Assembly: GCF_001485475.2 (NCBI RefSeq)
Contig: NZ_DF977002.1
Coordinates: forward strand, 218,426-282,425
Direction of reading: 5' to 3'
Source: Tepidanaerobacter syntrophicus
Lineage (GTDB): Bacteria > Bacillota > Thermosediminibacteria > Thermosediminibacterales > Tepidanaerobacteraceae
DNA length: 64,000 nucleotides
The translations under genes and the position numbers were made by a program. Shown in pieces: positions 13,500 to 23,345 of the stretch (positions are counted from its first letter, which is position 1; every line of letters begins with the position of its first letter). The notes below the pieces were generated by a model. It was given only the letters and a program-made list of their open reading frames with translations. It had not been told where the DNA came from and did not search any database.

Positions 13500-16400
13500 T
13501 TATTGTAATGTTATAGTGTATTCGATACTTCCTCCGACTTGGAAAGTAACTACTGCTTTTATTTCGTTGCCTGCTACTAATCCGTTAGCTGATACATAGT
13601 CACTTATTGCTTCTTTTTTGATAGTTACTTTAGCGGGAGAAGTAGCTACAGTGTATTCTGCACTACTCAAAGTTCTAGTGCCTAGTTTAACTCCAGTAAC
13701 TCCTCCACCATCATTTAGTGTAAAGCCAAGGTCAACATCAGCTGGGTTTGCAATATCAAAAGTTGTCGTCGTCGTTGCTGCTGTTGGTGGATTTATAACT
13801 GAAATATTTATTGTATAAGATACTGATGTTCCATCTTCGGCTTCGATATCAAATGTTAATGTTGCCGGAGTAACTGAAGTATTTAAAGCGACATTCTTAA
13901 CTGTTGCTTTTGCATGAGTTGGCTTAATTACTACATCGGAAACTTTGAGGTTTGCTAAATTTGTTCCTGCTGGAAGTTTTACAGATGCTGGCGTTGCAGT
14001 TAAATCTGCTTCTACGCCTTTTACAGTTACCTTTTCAACGCTATTATCATCAGATTTTACATATACACTAAGTGTTTCATCTTGTAGTTCGCCTTTTAGT
14101 ATCAACTTGACTGTATATGCTTTTCCTGGCTTTAATTCGCCTGGGTTTGTGCCAACACTTAGCGTTAAACCTGCATCAAATAGATTTTTTGTAGCTCCCG
14201 GGTTGACTTCCACAGAGTTAGCATTAGGACCAGTAGCTGCTACTTCTTGTTTTGTCTCATTATCTTCTACATAGAGTTTAAGGTCAGTAGGTGCAAATGT
14301 TACTAACTTGTTGGTATCATTTTTGTATTTAACATTGATGGTTTGATGTGCATCTGTGGCTTTTAGTGTTAGCTTACCATCTACTATATCTACTTTTCCT
14401 ATTGTTGTAGTGTTAATATAAGTTACTGCCCCTGCTATTGGTGTTTCCTCTTCACCTGTAGCTTTTCCACTTACTGTTGCCGCAACGATTACATTACTGT
14501 CATCTAAGACGTAATTGATATATTTATAGTTCTTGAGAGTAGTTCTGCTTATCTTTTTATCTAAGTCGCTATCTTCATCTAGGCTGTAGAGTATTGCTGA
14601 GCTGTCAACTTTATAGGTACTACTGCCTATTTTTACATAGCTATCATTATAAGTGTATTCTGCGTTTGTTGTCGCTTTTTTATAGATGGTTGCTTCGCCC
14701 TTGTTGTTAAACTTGAAACATACAACTTTAGCTTTCGGGAAGTTTGCTGCATCGTCTATCTTATAATCTTTTTCGCCTTCGCCGAAGACATTGATTGTTG
14801 CATAGTATGAACCGCCTGATTTATAAGGTTTGTCAGTTACTACGCCGTAATAGAGGTCTTCTTCAGCGCCTTCGAACTCTTTGTTAAGCATTACGATAAA
14901 CTTAGCATCTTTGCCCTTTTCTCCGAATACAAGCGCTTCATTCTTATCATTTATTGAGAGTGAAACGAACTTATCTACGGTTATAAGTGATGGATCAAGC
15001 TCACCATCAGTGTTTAATGCCTGCATAATTACTGTATCACTTGCAATGTAGAATCTGTTGTTACTGCCAAGGTCAACATACTTCTTATCGGCATCTTTTG
15101 TAAGTTTTCCACTAAAGGTCTCGCTATTATTTACAGTAGGTGTCATGCCAGTAATTATGGAAACTACTGATTTTTCTTTGGCAATTTCACTGTCGGATGT
15201 AAGTTTGTATTTTAGTGCTGCATAGCTTAATGGTGCAGTAGTATTGTCTACCGTGTTATAATACTTCAGATTAACTAAATCTCTAAATTCTGTTGAGCTT
15301 TCGGCTGTGTAGTCTACTTCTTCACCGTCTTTGTTGAAGACTGTAAGAGTGACATATCTGCCGTCTTTTGCATATGTTACTACGCCGTAGAGGTCGCCGC
15401 TTGTGGCTTTGGCTGCGCCGGTAACCAGCATAACTTCGCCGTTGAGGTCGATGACTGCTGTTACATCTTCATCAACAAAGTCTTCTACACTGTCAAGGTC
15501 TTCCCATACATCATAGTTATCGCCTTTGTCAAGGGTAACTACGGCATCGTCGCCTCTGTCATACCAGGTGCCATCAATTTTGATGGAATCTGCTTTTACA
15601 GCGTCTACGTTACCTTCTACTGAATCGTTCTTTACTACGATGTTGATCTCGTCATCATCTTCCCAGAAGAAGATAGCCGAGTATTCTTTGATGTCCTTTA
15701 CATCTGCTTTTGAAAAGTCAGGATTGTAAACATATACATCATCATAATCGTCAAGATCTATCTCGTCATCGTCGCCATTTGTAGCATCGACGAAGCTTAT
15801 AACGTTCTTGTCAACTTCTGTTACTACGCCTATCTTATCGAAGTCAAACAAGTTTGCAAATGCAATCTTGCCGCTTTCGCGAACAAATTTGCCATATGAA
15901 CCTACAGGAATCTTTGAAAAATCAGATACTGAATCAAAGTTTACATAAGCTTCTGCACCAGTTGCTACATCGAATGTATCGTCTGCAACTTTAAGTTCGA
16001 TTTCGTCTTTTGCAGGTGTTCCTTTTACTGTGTCAAGTAGGATATCTTTCGCATTTGTTGCAACATCTACAAATACTATCTCATCATCATCGTTAATCCA
16101 TGCATCAACTTTAAGTCCAAACAATGCTTCGGGTGTTTCGTCGGTTAAGAGTGTGTAGACATCGGAATCTTCTACGTTACCTTTGCTGTCATATGTTGTA
16201 AGTTCGATTTCATCATCATCAAGTGTGCTGTCTACTCTTGCTATTGCTGTGACTCTTGCATCTTCCAGTTCGTCGATTTTCATCTTGGATAAGAAGGTGG
16301 TATCGGGATCTTCTTCATACTGCTTTAGATCGCCATAACCGGTTTGCTTTAGATGTGCAACGGTTAAGGAGTTGTCAACCATCATTACCACATCGCCGCG

Positions 16401-16949
16401 GATTGCGGGAACATCAGGTGATGCGTTAACATCGTCAAACAGTCCTAGATCATCGGCTTTGCCCATTACGCCTGCAGGCCATGGTGCGCCTTCCACTGTT
16501 ACGCCGTAGTTCATGGCATATATAAGCATTTTTGCCATTTCGGCATATGTTACATTGGCGTTTCCTCTGAATGTTCCATCAGGATAGCCGTTGATAATTC
16601 CCTGGCCCACTCCCAGATTTATGTAGCCTGTTGCCCACTGTAGAGAGGGATCGGCGTTTACATCGGCAAACTTAGTCTGTCCCTTCATTAAGTCTGCAGA
16701 AGTTTCCAGGCCTGAGATTCTGATAATTATAGCCAGGGCCTCTGCTCTTGTGATGGGTTTGTCTAAGTTTAGATTGCCTTGGTCGTCGCCCTTTAAGTAT
16801 CCGAGGGCCATTGCTCTTACTACTTCTTTGGGTAGATTCTCGTCAGTTACTTTTGCTGAAGAAGAAGTAGCTGCAAACCCTACTGTGAATGTGCTGAGCA
16901 CAAACGCGAATACTAATAGGGTGACAAGTAATTTTTTTGCTTTCTTCAT
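13500..16949 (-). CDS. Major S-layer protein with N-terminal SLH domains
   Basis: A 1149-residue exported protein from ATG 16949. SD AAAGGAGG is 8 nt away; a TTG at 16955 is too close to the SD. The signal peptide ends near GFAA. Three SLH domains occupy about residues 38-205 (ITRAEALAIIIR, FADVNADPSLQWATGYINLG, GYPDGTFRGNANVTYAEMAK), which bind the pyruvylated cell-wall polymer. The remainder is repeated acidic beta-domains of about 60-80 residues (GVVTEVDKNVISF, GNVDAVKADSIKI, GVVTYAKDGRYV) rich in DDDE clusters, then Ig-like domains to the C-terminus. Consensus promoter, long structured leader and strong SD point to very high expression. It is probably the main surface array of the cell. 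Confidence 0.92.
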   Translation of the reverse strand: MKKAKKLLVTLLVFAFVLSTFTVGFAATSSSAKVTDENLPKEVVRAMALGYLKGDDQGNLNLDKPITRAEALAIIIRISGLETSADLMKGQTKFADVNADPSLQWATGYINLGVGQGIINGYPDGTFRGNANVTYAEMAKMLIYAMNYGVTVEGAPWPAGVMGKADDLGLFDDVNASPDVPAIRGDVVMMVDNSLTVAHLKQTGYGDLKQYEEDPDTTFLSKMKIDELEDARVTAIARVDSTLDDDEIELTTYDSKGNVEDSDVYTLLTDETPEALFGLKVDAWINDDDEIVFVDVATNAKDILLDTVKGTPAKDEIELKVADDTFDVATGAEAYVNFDSVSDFSKIPVGSYGKFVRESGKIAFANLFDFDKIGVVTEVDKNVISFVDATNGDDDEIDLDDYDDVYVYNPDFSKADVKDIKEYSAIFFWEDDDEINIVVKNDSVEGNVDAVKADSIKIDGTWYDRGDDAVVTLDKGDNYDVWEDLDSVEDFVDEDVTAVIDLNGEVMLVTGAAKATSGDLYGVVTYAKDGRYVTLTVFNKDGEEVDYTAESSTEFRDLVNLKYYNTVDNTTAPLSYAALKYKLTSDSEIAKEKSVVSIITGMTPTVNNSETFSGKLTKDADKKYVDLGSNNRFYIASDTVIMQALNTDGELDPSLITVDKFVSLSINDKNEALVFGEKGKDAKFIVMLNKEFEGAEEDLYYGVVTDKPYKSGGSYYATINVFGEGEKDYKIDDAANFPKAKVVCFKFNNKGEATIYKKATTNAEYTYNDSYVKIGSSTYKVDSSAILYSLDEDSDLDKKISRTTLKNYKYINYVLDDSNVIVAATVSGKATGEEETPIAGAVTYINTTTIGKVDIVDGKLTLKATDAHQTINVKYKNDTNKLVTFAPTDLKLYVEDNETKQEVAATGPNANSVEVNPGATKNLFDAGLTLSVGTNPGELKPGKAYTVKLILKGELQDETLSVYVKSDDNSVEKVTVKGVEADLTATPASVKLPAGTNLANLKVSDVVIKPTHAKATVKNVALNTSVTPATLTFDIEAEDGTSVSYTINISVINPPTAATTTTTFDIANPADVDLGFTLNDGGGVTGVKLGTRTLSSAEYTVATSPAKVTIKKEAISDYVSANGLVAGNEIKAVVTFQVGGSIEYTITLQ

Positions 16950-17084
16950 ACTCAAATCCTCCTTTTAATTTTAAGAGATATTACTAAATTCCAGATAAAG
17001 GCATTTTACATTCCTCTCGGTGTTATCTCCCTCCCTTTCCAAATAGTTATTGAAAACATTGAAGGGCCATGAAACACTGAAACA

Positions 17085-17163
17085 GAGCAATTATAAATGT
17101 AACATTACGTATTGATTTATAATTGCTCGCCGAAATTGAAAGTTAAAGAGAAACTTTAACTTT
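17085..17163 (-). ncRNA. Two strong hairpins in the S-layer mRNA 5' leader
   Basis: GAGCAATTATAAAT (17085-17098) pairs perfectly with 17115-17128 around a 16-nt loop. AAAGTTAAAG (17139-17148) pairs perfectly with 17154-17163 around a 5-nt loop. Both lie in the ~240-nt leader between the promoter and the start. There is no U-tract, so mRNA stabilisation rather than termination is likely. The rest of 16950-17269 is unassigned leader. Confidence 0.7.
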
Positions 17164-17195
17164 TATCAAGGTGTCAATGTCCCGCATCTAGCAAT

Positions 17196-17224
17196 ATTAT
17201 AGCATCGGTCAGGTAAGTGGTCAA
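17196..17224 (-). promoter_or_regulatory. Consensus sigma-A promoter of the S-layer gene
   Basis: TTGACC (17224-17219), a 17-bp spacer and TATAAT (17201-17196) on the minus strand. The transcript would start near 17189. Confidence 0.85.
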
Positions 17225-17269
17225 CATTTTTGACAAAATGTAACACAAATGTAATATCTAAAAGCAGTG

Positions 17270-19654
17270 TTATTTCTCGCCTGCGACGAATTTCTTGGCG
17301 TTTTCAGCCATGTTCTTCAAGGATTCTTTGACCTTGCCGTGAAATTCTCCTGCCGGCATCCCTGTCATAATCTCTATAACATCATCAAAGGTTTCGGCAG
17401 CATAAATATGGAACTTTCCTTCTTCGGCAGCCGATACCACCTCAGGTTTTAGCATGAGGTTTGTAATGTTTTGGCAGGGAATTACAACACCTTGGGTTCC
17501 GGTAAGCCCCTTGAGCTTGCATGCATGATAAAAACCTTCTATCTTGTAAGTAGTGCCGCCTACCGGCTGAATCCTTCCGTGCTGGTCAAGGGAACCTGTA
17601 ACCGCTATATCCTGACGCACAGGCACCGAAGATATGGCAGAAAGCAGCGCAATAAGTTCCGCGCAGGTTGCGCTGTCGCCTTCCACTCCACCGTAGTTTT
17701 GTTCAAAGGTAAGGCTTGCAGATATGCTAAGAGGTATATCCTTTGCATACTTTTCGCCCAGATAACCTGTAAGGATCATAACAGCTTTGTCGTGGATCTT
17801 GCCGCTCATCTTTACTTCCCGTTCGATGTTCACCACACCGGAATTTCCAAGATACGCTCTTGCGGTAATGCGAGAAGGCTGGCCAAAGATGTAGTCTATG
17901 GTATCTAGCACCGAAAGCCCGTTAACTTGGCCGACAGCAGTGCCTTCTGTGTCTACCAGAATTTCTCCTCTTTGAATCGCAGAAAGCAGGCGTTCTTCTA
18001 TGCGGTTGGAGCGGTAGACCTTTTCTGCCACAGCCTTTTCTACATCTTCCTTGTCTGCGATGCTCTTTTCGGCAAGCTGAGCCCAGGTGCTTGCTTCATA
18101 AAGCACGTCCAAGATTTCATTAAATCTTGTGGAAAGTTTTGTCTTGTCTTCTGCAAGGCGGGAGCTGTAGTCTATAATCTCGGCAACACCGTCCGGATTA
18201 AAGTCCAAAAGTCCCCTTGTTTTTACGATGTCTGATATCAGCTGAGCATATTTTTTAATGTTTTGGGCGTTCCGGTCCATCTCTACATCAAAATCGACTT
18301 TGACCTTAAAAAGTTTCTTGAAATCTTCATCATACACATTTAGCAGGCTGTAGATATAGGGATTTCCGATAAGGATAACCTTAACATCTATGGGAATTGC
18401 CTCAGGCCTTAATGTAACAGTTGGGAAAAGCAGGTATTCCTGACCTATATTTTCTGGCCTTGACTCGCCGTTTGTAAGCGTTCTCTTTAGGGCATCCCAA
18501 GCATAAGGCTCCTTAAAAAGATCTGCGGCTTCGATGATAAGATAGCCGCCGTTTGCCCGGTGGATCGCACCGCTTTTTATAAGCATAAAATCTGTGACTA
18601 CAGTGCCGAAGCGGGCCTTACCCTCTACTTTTCCAAAAAGGTTGTAATATGTAGGATTTGTCTCAAACACCACAGGAGCATGAGCGGCAGATTTATTGTC
18701 AACGAATACATTTACCTGATATCTTTGGAAAAACTCTGATGGAGCAGGACCCGGATAAAAAGGCAGAAATTCCATGCCTTCAGGCCTTTCCTTTTTCTCT
18801 TCCTTTATAATACCCAGGTTTTCTACAATATCATCTTTTGCCGCCTTAAGATATTCCAGAACTTTTTCATAATCGCTGTAATCTTTCATCACATCTTCAA
18901 AAAGAGGGCTTATTACTGCAAGAGCGGTATCCTCCTCTAATTTTACCATTTCTTCTCTGACGGCTTTGTCAAGAGAGCGCATTTTTCGCATGGCTTCATC
19001 GATCTCATTTTGAATCTTGCGGCCTTTTTCTTCCAGTATTTTCTTCTGTTCAGGAGTAAGCGCCTCATATTCTTCCTGGCTCATGGGTTTTGGAGGTATT
19101 TCCCTAAAAGACAGCGGTATAGCTATGATGCCCTGGACGGTTTTTTGAAGCAGAAATCCTTCCGCTTTGGCAATTTCATCCAGTTTGGAAAGAATCTCCA
19201 TGGATTTTTGCTGATACCGTTCAATAATCTCCTGCCGCTGTTTTTCGAAGCTTTCATCGGCGAAGGCTCTGGCTATCTCAGAACGGATATCTTCGATTAG
19301 TTTTTCCATATCTTTTGCAAATTCAGAGCCTTTTCCCGCCGGCAGGCTTATGGCAATGGGTTTTTCCGGTTTTGCAAAGTTGTATACATAGACTATATCA
19401 TTTGGGACAGGTTTTGATTCGGCAGCTTTTGTGACTGCTGCCCTTGCATAGCTTGTCTTGCCGGTGCCGGTAAGACCTGTCATAAAAATGTTGTAGCCTT
19501 TAAGGTCTATCTTGAGGCCAAACTCCATAGAACGCACAGCCCGCTCCTGACCTATTATATCTGTTGGAGGAACCAGCTCTTTTGTGGTTTGAAAAGTAAA
19601 AATAGACTTATCGCATTTTTCTCTTAGCTGATCATGTTTAAGTTTTGTCAGCAT
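17270..19654 (-). CDS. Lon-family ATP-dependent protease (LonB-like, YloV-type AAA_32/Lon_C)
   Basis: A 794-residue Lon-related protease that lacks the classical N-terminal domain. The Walker A motif GLTGTGKT is at 60-67, the AAA+ module continues with an inserted helical region (about 170-300), and the Lon_C peptidase domain carries the catalytic dyad S661 (in EGDSATCAEL) and K704 (in GGTTYK). The 43-residue spacing is the same as in E. coli Lon. It degrades unfolded or regulatory proteins in the cytosol using ATP. The gene lies 12 bp after the FemX-like gene on the minus strand, so the two are probably co-transcribed. Confidence 0.9.
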   Translation of the reverse strand: MLTKLKHDQLREKCDKSIFTFQTTKELVPPTDIIGQERAVRSMEFGLKIDLKGYNIFMTGLTGTGKTSYARAAVTKAAESKPVPNDIVYVYNFAKPEKPIAISLPAGKGSEFAKDMEKLIEDIRSEIARAFADESFEKQRQEIIERYQQKSMEILSKLDEIAKAEGFLLQKTVQGIIAIPLSFREIPPKPMSQEEYEALTPEQKKILEEKGRKIQNEIDEAMRKMRSLDKAVREEMVKLEEDTALAVISPLFEDVMKDYSDYEKVLEYLKAAKDDIVENLGIIKEEKKERPEGMEFLPFYPGPAPSEFFQRYQVNVFVDNKSAAHAPVVFETNPTYYNLFGKVEGKARFGTVVTDFMLIKSGAIHRANGGYLIIEAADLFKEPYAWDALKRTLTNGESRPENIGQEYLLFPTVTLRPEAIPIDVKVILIGNPYIYSLLNVYDEDFKKLFKVKVDFDVEMDRNAQNIKKYAQLISDIVKTRGLLDFNPDGVAEIIDYSSRLAEDKTKLSTRFNEILDVLYEASTWAQLAEKSIADKEDVEKAVAEKVYRSNRIEERLLSAIQRGEILVDTEGTAVGQVNGLSVLDTIDYIFGQPSRITARAYLGNSGVVNIEREVKMSGKIHDKAVMILTGYLGEKYAKDIPLSISASLTFEQNYGGVEGDSATCAELIALLSAISSVPVRQDIAVTGSLDQHGRIQPVGGTTYKIEGFYHACKLKGLTGTQGVVIPCQNITNLMLKPEVVSAAEEGKFHIYAAETFDDVIEIMTGMPAGEFHGKVKESLKNMAENAKKFVAGEK

Positions 19655-19666
19655 ATACGCACCTTC

Positions 19667-20749
19667 TCATGATTTTTTTATTTGCCTGAAAAAGTTAACC
19701 ACATTTTGTCTTGCCTTGCGGTATGCCGGGATCACGCTTACCCAAAGATAATAAAAAAACGGCGAAAACGGCATATCAAACTCACCTATAAATTCGACAA
19801 ACTCACCGCCAAATCCTTTTTTAAATCTGTAAAGTCCGTAAAGTGGATTGTCAGGAGAGGTGTCGCCGGAAACCCCACGAAAATCATACATGGTGCAGTT
19901 ATTCTCTTTCGCCCATTGAATCATAGCCCACTGAAGGGCATAGTTCGGCATTACATTGCGATCTTCGTTAGAAGATGCTCCGTATATATACCAGGCCTTG
20001 TCGCCGAATATGAAAGCTAAAGTGCCGGCTATATACTTCCCTTCGTATTCTGCCATAAAAAGTCTTGCCATACCGCTTTCTACGAGGACATCCCAAAGAG
20101 TTTCAAAGTATTCAAAACTTCTTACTAAAAACTTGTCTCTTATGCAGGTTTCCTGCAGTATTTCATAAAACGGCTTTAAATCCTCTTTTGTGCCAACCTT
20201 GACTTTAACTCCCCTTCGCTCTGCAAGGCGGATATTGTAGCGGGTCTTACTGTGAAAATTAGCTGCCACATCCTCCAGTGGCTTGCTGATGTCCAGGCGA
20301 AACACAAACTTCGGCTGGACGCCTTCAAAGTCCTTGCCGGAATCCACCGGTTTAAATCCCAGGGACTTTAGATTGCGGACAACTTCATTGTTGGGTGCCT
20401 TTATATCCGGATCTATTTTCATAAGTATGGCGCCGTGCTGCTTGGCAAGAGACTTCACATAAGTAAACAAAAATCGCAATACGGCTTTGTCGGTGTAGTC
20501 TGCCACAGGTCCTCTGGGAGCGTAGAAGATGCATTTGTTAAAACCCGGGATAGGCAATTTTCTTTTTAATATGGAAATCCCGGCTTTCGGCTTGCCTTCA
20601 TCCATTACCAGGAGCCTTATGGGCTGCCAGCCGGTGCTGCGCTTTACCTCCCCCCACTCATAGGACTGAAGCACATGCCCTTTTGGCCCATAAGCCATAA
20701 AATTGTTAAAAATATCTTTTTCGGTTTCATCTATGATTTTTATTTCCAT
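19667..20749 (-). CDS. FemA/FemX-type peptidoglycan aminoacyltransferase
   Basis: A 360-residue protein with two GNAT-like folds, of the FemABX family that adds amino acids from aminoacyl-tRNA to the lysine or DAP side chain of lipid II. Motifs include SYEWGEVKRSTGWQPIRL near the N-terminus, FHSKTRYNIRLAERRGVKVK in the middle and WAMIQWAKENNCTMYDFRG near the C-terminus, all typical of the family. SD GGAGG is 13 nt before ATG 20749, a long spacing. The gene is upstream of the Lon-family gene. The bridge amino acid cannot be told from the sequence. Confidence 0.85.
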   Translation of the reverse strand: MEIKIIDETEKDIFNNFMAYGPKGHVLQSYEWGEVKRSTGWQPIRLLVMDEGKPKAGISILKRKLPIPGFNKCIFYAPRGPVADYTDKAVLRFLFTYVKSLAKQHGAILMKIDPDIKAPNNEVVRNLKSLGFKPVDSGKDFEGVQPKFVFRLDISKPLEDVAANFHSKTRYNIRLAERRGVKVKVGTKEDLKPFYEILQETCIRDKFLVRSFEYFETLWDVLVESGMARLFMAEYEGKYIAGTLAFIFGDKAWYIYGASSNEDRNVMPNYALQWAMIQWAKENNCTMYDFRGVSGDTSPDNPLYGLYRFKKGFGGEFVEFIGEFDMPFSPFFYYLWVSVIPAYRKARQNVVNFFRQIKKS

Positions 20750-20778
20750 TTATATCGTAAAACCTCCAAGCAATGTTA

Positions 20779-20822
20779 TAAAAAAGTCAGCCTTTCTTCT
20801 ATTATACACGATTAGGCTGACT
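20779..20822 (-). terminator. Intrinsic terminator of pyrG
   Basis: AGTCAGCC and GGCTGACT form an 8-bp stem followed by T6 on the minus strand. The 22-nt loop contains a TATAAT, which might act as a -10 for the downstream FemX gene. Confidence 0.75.
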
Positions 20823-20839
20823 ATTAAAGGATTTAAATA

Positions 20840-22441
20840 TTATTTTTTCTCAAGAGATGCTTTTATGAACCGGCTAAACAGGGGATGAGGCCTGTTGGGC
20901 CTGGATTTAAACTCAGGATGGAACTGGGAGCCTACAAACCACGGATGATCTTTAAGCTCTATTATCTCTACAAACTTATCGTCAGGCGATATTCCGGAAA
21001 GCTCCATACCTGCCTTTTCAACCACTTCTCTATATGAGTTATTAAATTCATAGCGGTGGCGGTGGCGCTCATGTATCAGCTCTGTGCCGTAAGCCTGCAT
21101 TGCCAGGCTTCCCTTTTTAAGCTTGCAGGGATGGCTGCCAAGGCGCATGGCACCTCTTTCTTTTCCCGGCTCTTCAGGCGGAAAATCAAATATTGGGTAA
21201 GGAGTTTCCGGATTTACTTCTGTAGAATGGGCATCTTTTAGGCCGCATACATTTCGGGCAAACTCTACTACAGCAGATTGCATTCCTATTCCAATACCGA
21301 AAAACGGTATCTTGTTTTCTCTTGCATATTTTGCGGTCATTATCATGCCGTCTATGCCCCGCTCACCAAAGCCACCCGGTACTATGATGCCCTCTATCCC
21401 GCTGAAAATCGAGGAAAAGTCCGCATCTTCGCATTCCAGTTTTTCAGAAGATATCCATTTTATGCTTACCCTTGCGTTATTTGCTACACCTCCGTGGGTT
21501 AAGGCTTCAGCTACACTGATATACGCATCTCTCAGTTCCACATACTTGCCTACAAGGGCAATATTTACATGGTGCAGTGGGTTTTTTATCTTTCTTACAA
21601 TCTCTTCCCATTCTGAAAGGTCTGCTTTTTTGCCGTCAACTCCCAGTTTTTTTGCGACTATTTCATCAAGGCCTTCGTCTCTTAAGACAAGAGGCACTTC
21701 ATATATTGTTTCCACATCATTGTTCTGAATTACGCATTCAGGCTCCACATTGCAGAAAAGCGCTATTTTTTCCTTTACGTCCTGCGGTATCACCCGTTCG
21801 CTGCGGCATACAATGATATCAGGCTGAATACCGATACTCCGAAGCTCCTTTACGCTGTGCTGAGTAGGTTTTGTCTTCAGCTCGCCGGCTTTTGCGATAT
21901 ACGGCACTAGGGTTACATGCACATAAAGAACGTTTTCTCGCCCTACATCGGTCTTCATCTGTCTTATAGCCTCCAAAAAAGGCAGGCCTTCTATATCCCC
22001 TACGGTGCCTCCTATTTCAGTGATTACCACATCGGCCTTTGATTCTTTTCCTACCTGCATTATCCGCTCTTTGATTTCATTTGTTATATGAGGTATAACC
22101 TGAATAGTTTTACCGCTGTACTTTCCTTCCCGCTCTTTTTTAATAACAGACCAGTAAATAAGTCCTGTGGTAATATCACTGTTTTTAGTAAGATTTACAT
22201 CAATAAATCTTTCATAGTGACCTAAATCAAGGTCAGCTTCTCCTCCATCATCTGTTACAAAAACCTCTCCGTGCTGATAGGGACTCAGTGTTCCGGTATC
22301 CACATTAATATAGGGGTCACATTTCTGCATGGTGACAGATAGACCCCTACTTTTCAACAGACGGCCGATAGAAGCTGCCGTTATACCTTTTCCCAGGGAA
22401 GAAATAACTCCTCCTGTTACAAATATGTATTTAGTTGGCAT
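20840..22441 (-). CDS. pyrG: CTP synthase, glutaminase nucleophile replaced
   Basis: A 533-residue CTP synthase (UTP + ATP + NH3 or Gln to CTP). The start is ATG 22441 behind SD AAGGGGGAT; the longer frame to 22498 has no SD and overlaps the promoter. The synthase domain is complete: [13 protein letters not shown] at the N-terminus, [16 protein letters not shown], and [11 protein letters not shown]. In the class I glutaminase domain the motif that normally reads GICLGMQ reads GIGIGMQ. G384 (codon GGA, 21290-21292) takes the place of the catalytic cysteine, and the GTMRLG motif reads GAMRLG. The His and Glu of the triad remain (H508, E510 in QFHPEF). The enzyme is predicted to use free ammonia only. 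Confidence 0.95.
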   Translation of the reverse strand: MPTKYIFVTGGVISSLGKGITAASIGRLLKSRGLSVTMQKCDPYINVDTGTLSPYQHGEVFVTDDGGEADLDLGHYERFIDVNLTKNSDITTGLIYWSVIKKEREGKYSGKTIQVIPHITNEIKERIMQVGKESKADVVITEIGGTVGDIEGLPFLEAIRQMKTDVGRENVLYVHVTLVPYIAKAGELKTKPTQHSVKELRSIGIQPDIIVCRSERVIPQDVKEKIALFCNVEPECVIQNNDVETIYEVPLVLRDEGLDEIVAKKLGVDGKKADLSEWEEIVRKIKNPLHHVNIALVGKYVELRDAYISVAEALTHGGVANNARVSIKWISSEKLECEDADFSSIFSGIEGIIVPGGFGERGIDGMIMTAKYARENKIPFFGIGIGMQSAVVEFARNVCGLKDAHSTEVNPETPYPIFDFPPEEPGKERGAMRLGSHPCKLKKGSLAMQAYGTELIHERHRHRYEFNNSYREVVEKAGMELSGISPDDKFVEIIELKDHPWFVGSQFHPEFKSRPNRPHPLFSRFIKASLEKK

Positions 22442-22487
22442 TTTTGAATCCCCCTTGAAATTTATCTTAAAAAGACAATTACATTCT

Positions 22488-22517
22488 ATTTTAGTCATTC
22501 GCTATAGTGGTTGTCAA
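22488..22517 (-). promoter_or_regulatory. pyrG promoter
   Basis: TTGACA (22517-22512), an 18-bp spacer and TAAAAT (22493-22488). The leader is only about 40 nt, too short for the G-run/terminator attenuator known from Bacillus pyrG. Confidence 0.75.
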
Positions 22518-22527
22518 TAGATAAACC

Positions 22528-22567
22528 TACAAAAAATCCCCAAAAGGTAAAACTCTTAAGGGGATTT
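22528..22567 (-). terminator. Intrinsic terminator of the metal-dependent hydrolase gene
   Basis: AAATCCCC (22534-22541) and GGGGATTT (22560-22567) form an 8-bp stem followed by T6 on the minus strand. Confidence 0.8.
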
Positions 22568-22580
22568 ATAGGGCTATATT

Positions 22581-23219
22581 TTATTCGTAATTTAATATTA
22601 TCACGCGTCTTTCGTCTCCAAGGGTTTCCGGCGTTATCTCAATAGTATTGGAATCAATCCGCTCCGCATTTCCAATCTTTTCTACAAATTTGTCCACCGG
22701 ATCAATTGGCATGCTTACCGCCGGTGTCTTATAGTGCATGGGAATTACAATCTTTGGAGAAATTTGATCTATTACAGCTAGAGCTCCCTCGGCATTTACC
22801 GTAAATGTGCCGCCTACGGGAATCAATAAAACATCTATGTCGCCGATTTCCTCCAGCTGGCTCTTAGAAAGCAAATGGCCCAGGTCTCCAAGGTGGCAGA
22901 TTCTTAAACCGTCGATTTCGAACACAAAGATTATATTGGGTCCTCTTTTTGCTCCCTTTGCCTCATCGTGAAAGGCCGGAACTCCCTTTATGTTTATACC
23001 GTCTATTGCACATTCGCCTGCTGATCTTATAACTTCCGGCTCGCCTTGAATTCCTTCCACATAATTATGGTCATAATGTTCATGACTTACAGTTACTATA
23101 TCTGCTTCTACCATCGGTATCTTATAGCCTACACTGCCGTCAAAGGGGTCGGTGACTATTTTGGTACCGTCATTTGCTTCCAATAAAAAGCAAGAATGAC
23201 CCAACCATCGAATCTTCAC
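22581..23219 (-). CDS. UPF0173 metal-dependent hydrolase (metallo-beta-lactamase fold)
   Basis: A 212-residue metallo-beta-lactamase-fold hydrolase. GTG 23219 is chosen because SD GGGAGG is 9 nt before it; the longer frame to 23246 overlaps that SD. Metal ligands are visible in VSHEHYDHNY (HxHxDH), GVPAFHDE, CHLGDLGH and PMHYKTP. These proteins (YtkL/UPF0173) are widespread and their natural substrate is not settled. The gene has its own terminator and is not part of the pyrG or argS units. Confidence 0.85.
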   Translation of the reverse strand: MKIRWLGHSCFLLEANDGTKIVTDPFDGSVGYKIPMVEADIVTVSHEHYDHNYVEGIQGEPEVIRSAGECAIDGINIKGVPAFHDEAKGAKRGPNIIFVFEIDGLRICHLGDLGHLLSKSQLEEIGDIDVLLIPVGGTFTVNAEGALAVIDQISPKIVIPMHYKTPAVSMPIDPVDKFVEKIGNAERIDSNTIEITPETLGDERRVIILNYE

Positions 23220-23345
23220 AATATGCAACCTCCCTTTCTTTCCCAATTTATTTTATTGGAATAAAATCGTCCTAACTAATATATATTCTTGCTAAAAGTT
23301 AAAATTCCTTCTTTATGTAAGGCATTTATCTTTCTAAGAAATTAG

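Noticed and set aside
15526-15729. Plus-strand frame within the S-layer gene
   Set aside because: Antisense shadow created by the Asp/Glu-rich repeats of the real gene.
17085-17128. Hairpin read as a terminator of lon or of the S-layer transcript
   Set aside because: No U-tract follows either arm and it lies inside the S-layer leader, so stability or regulation is more likely.
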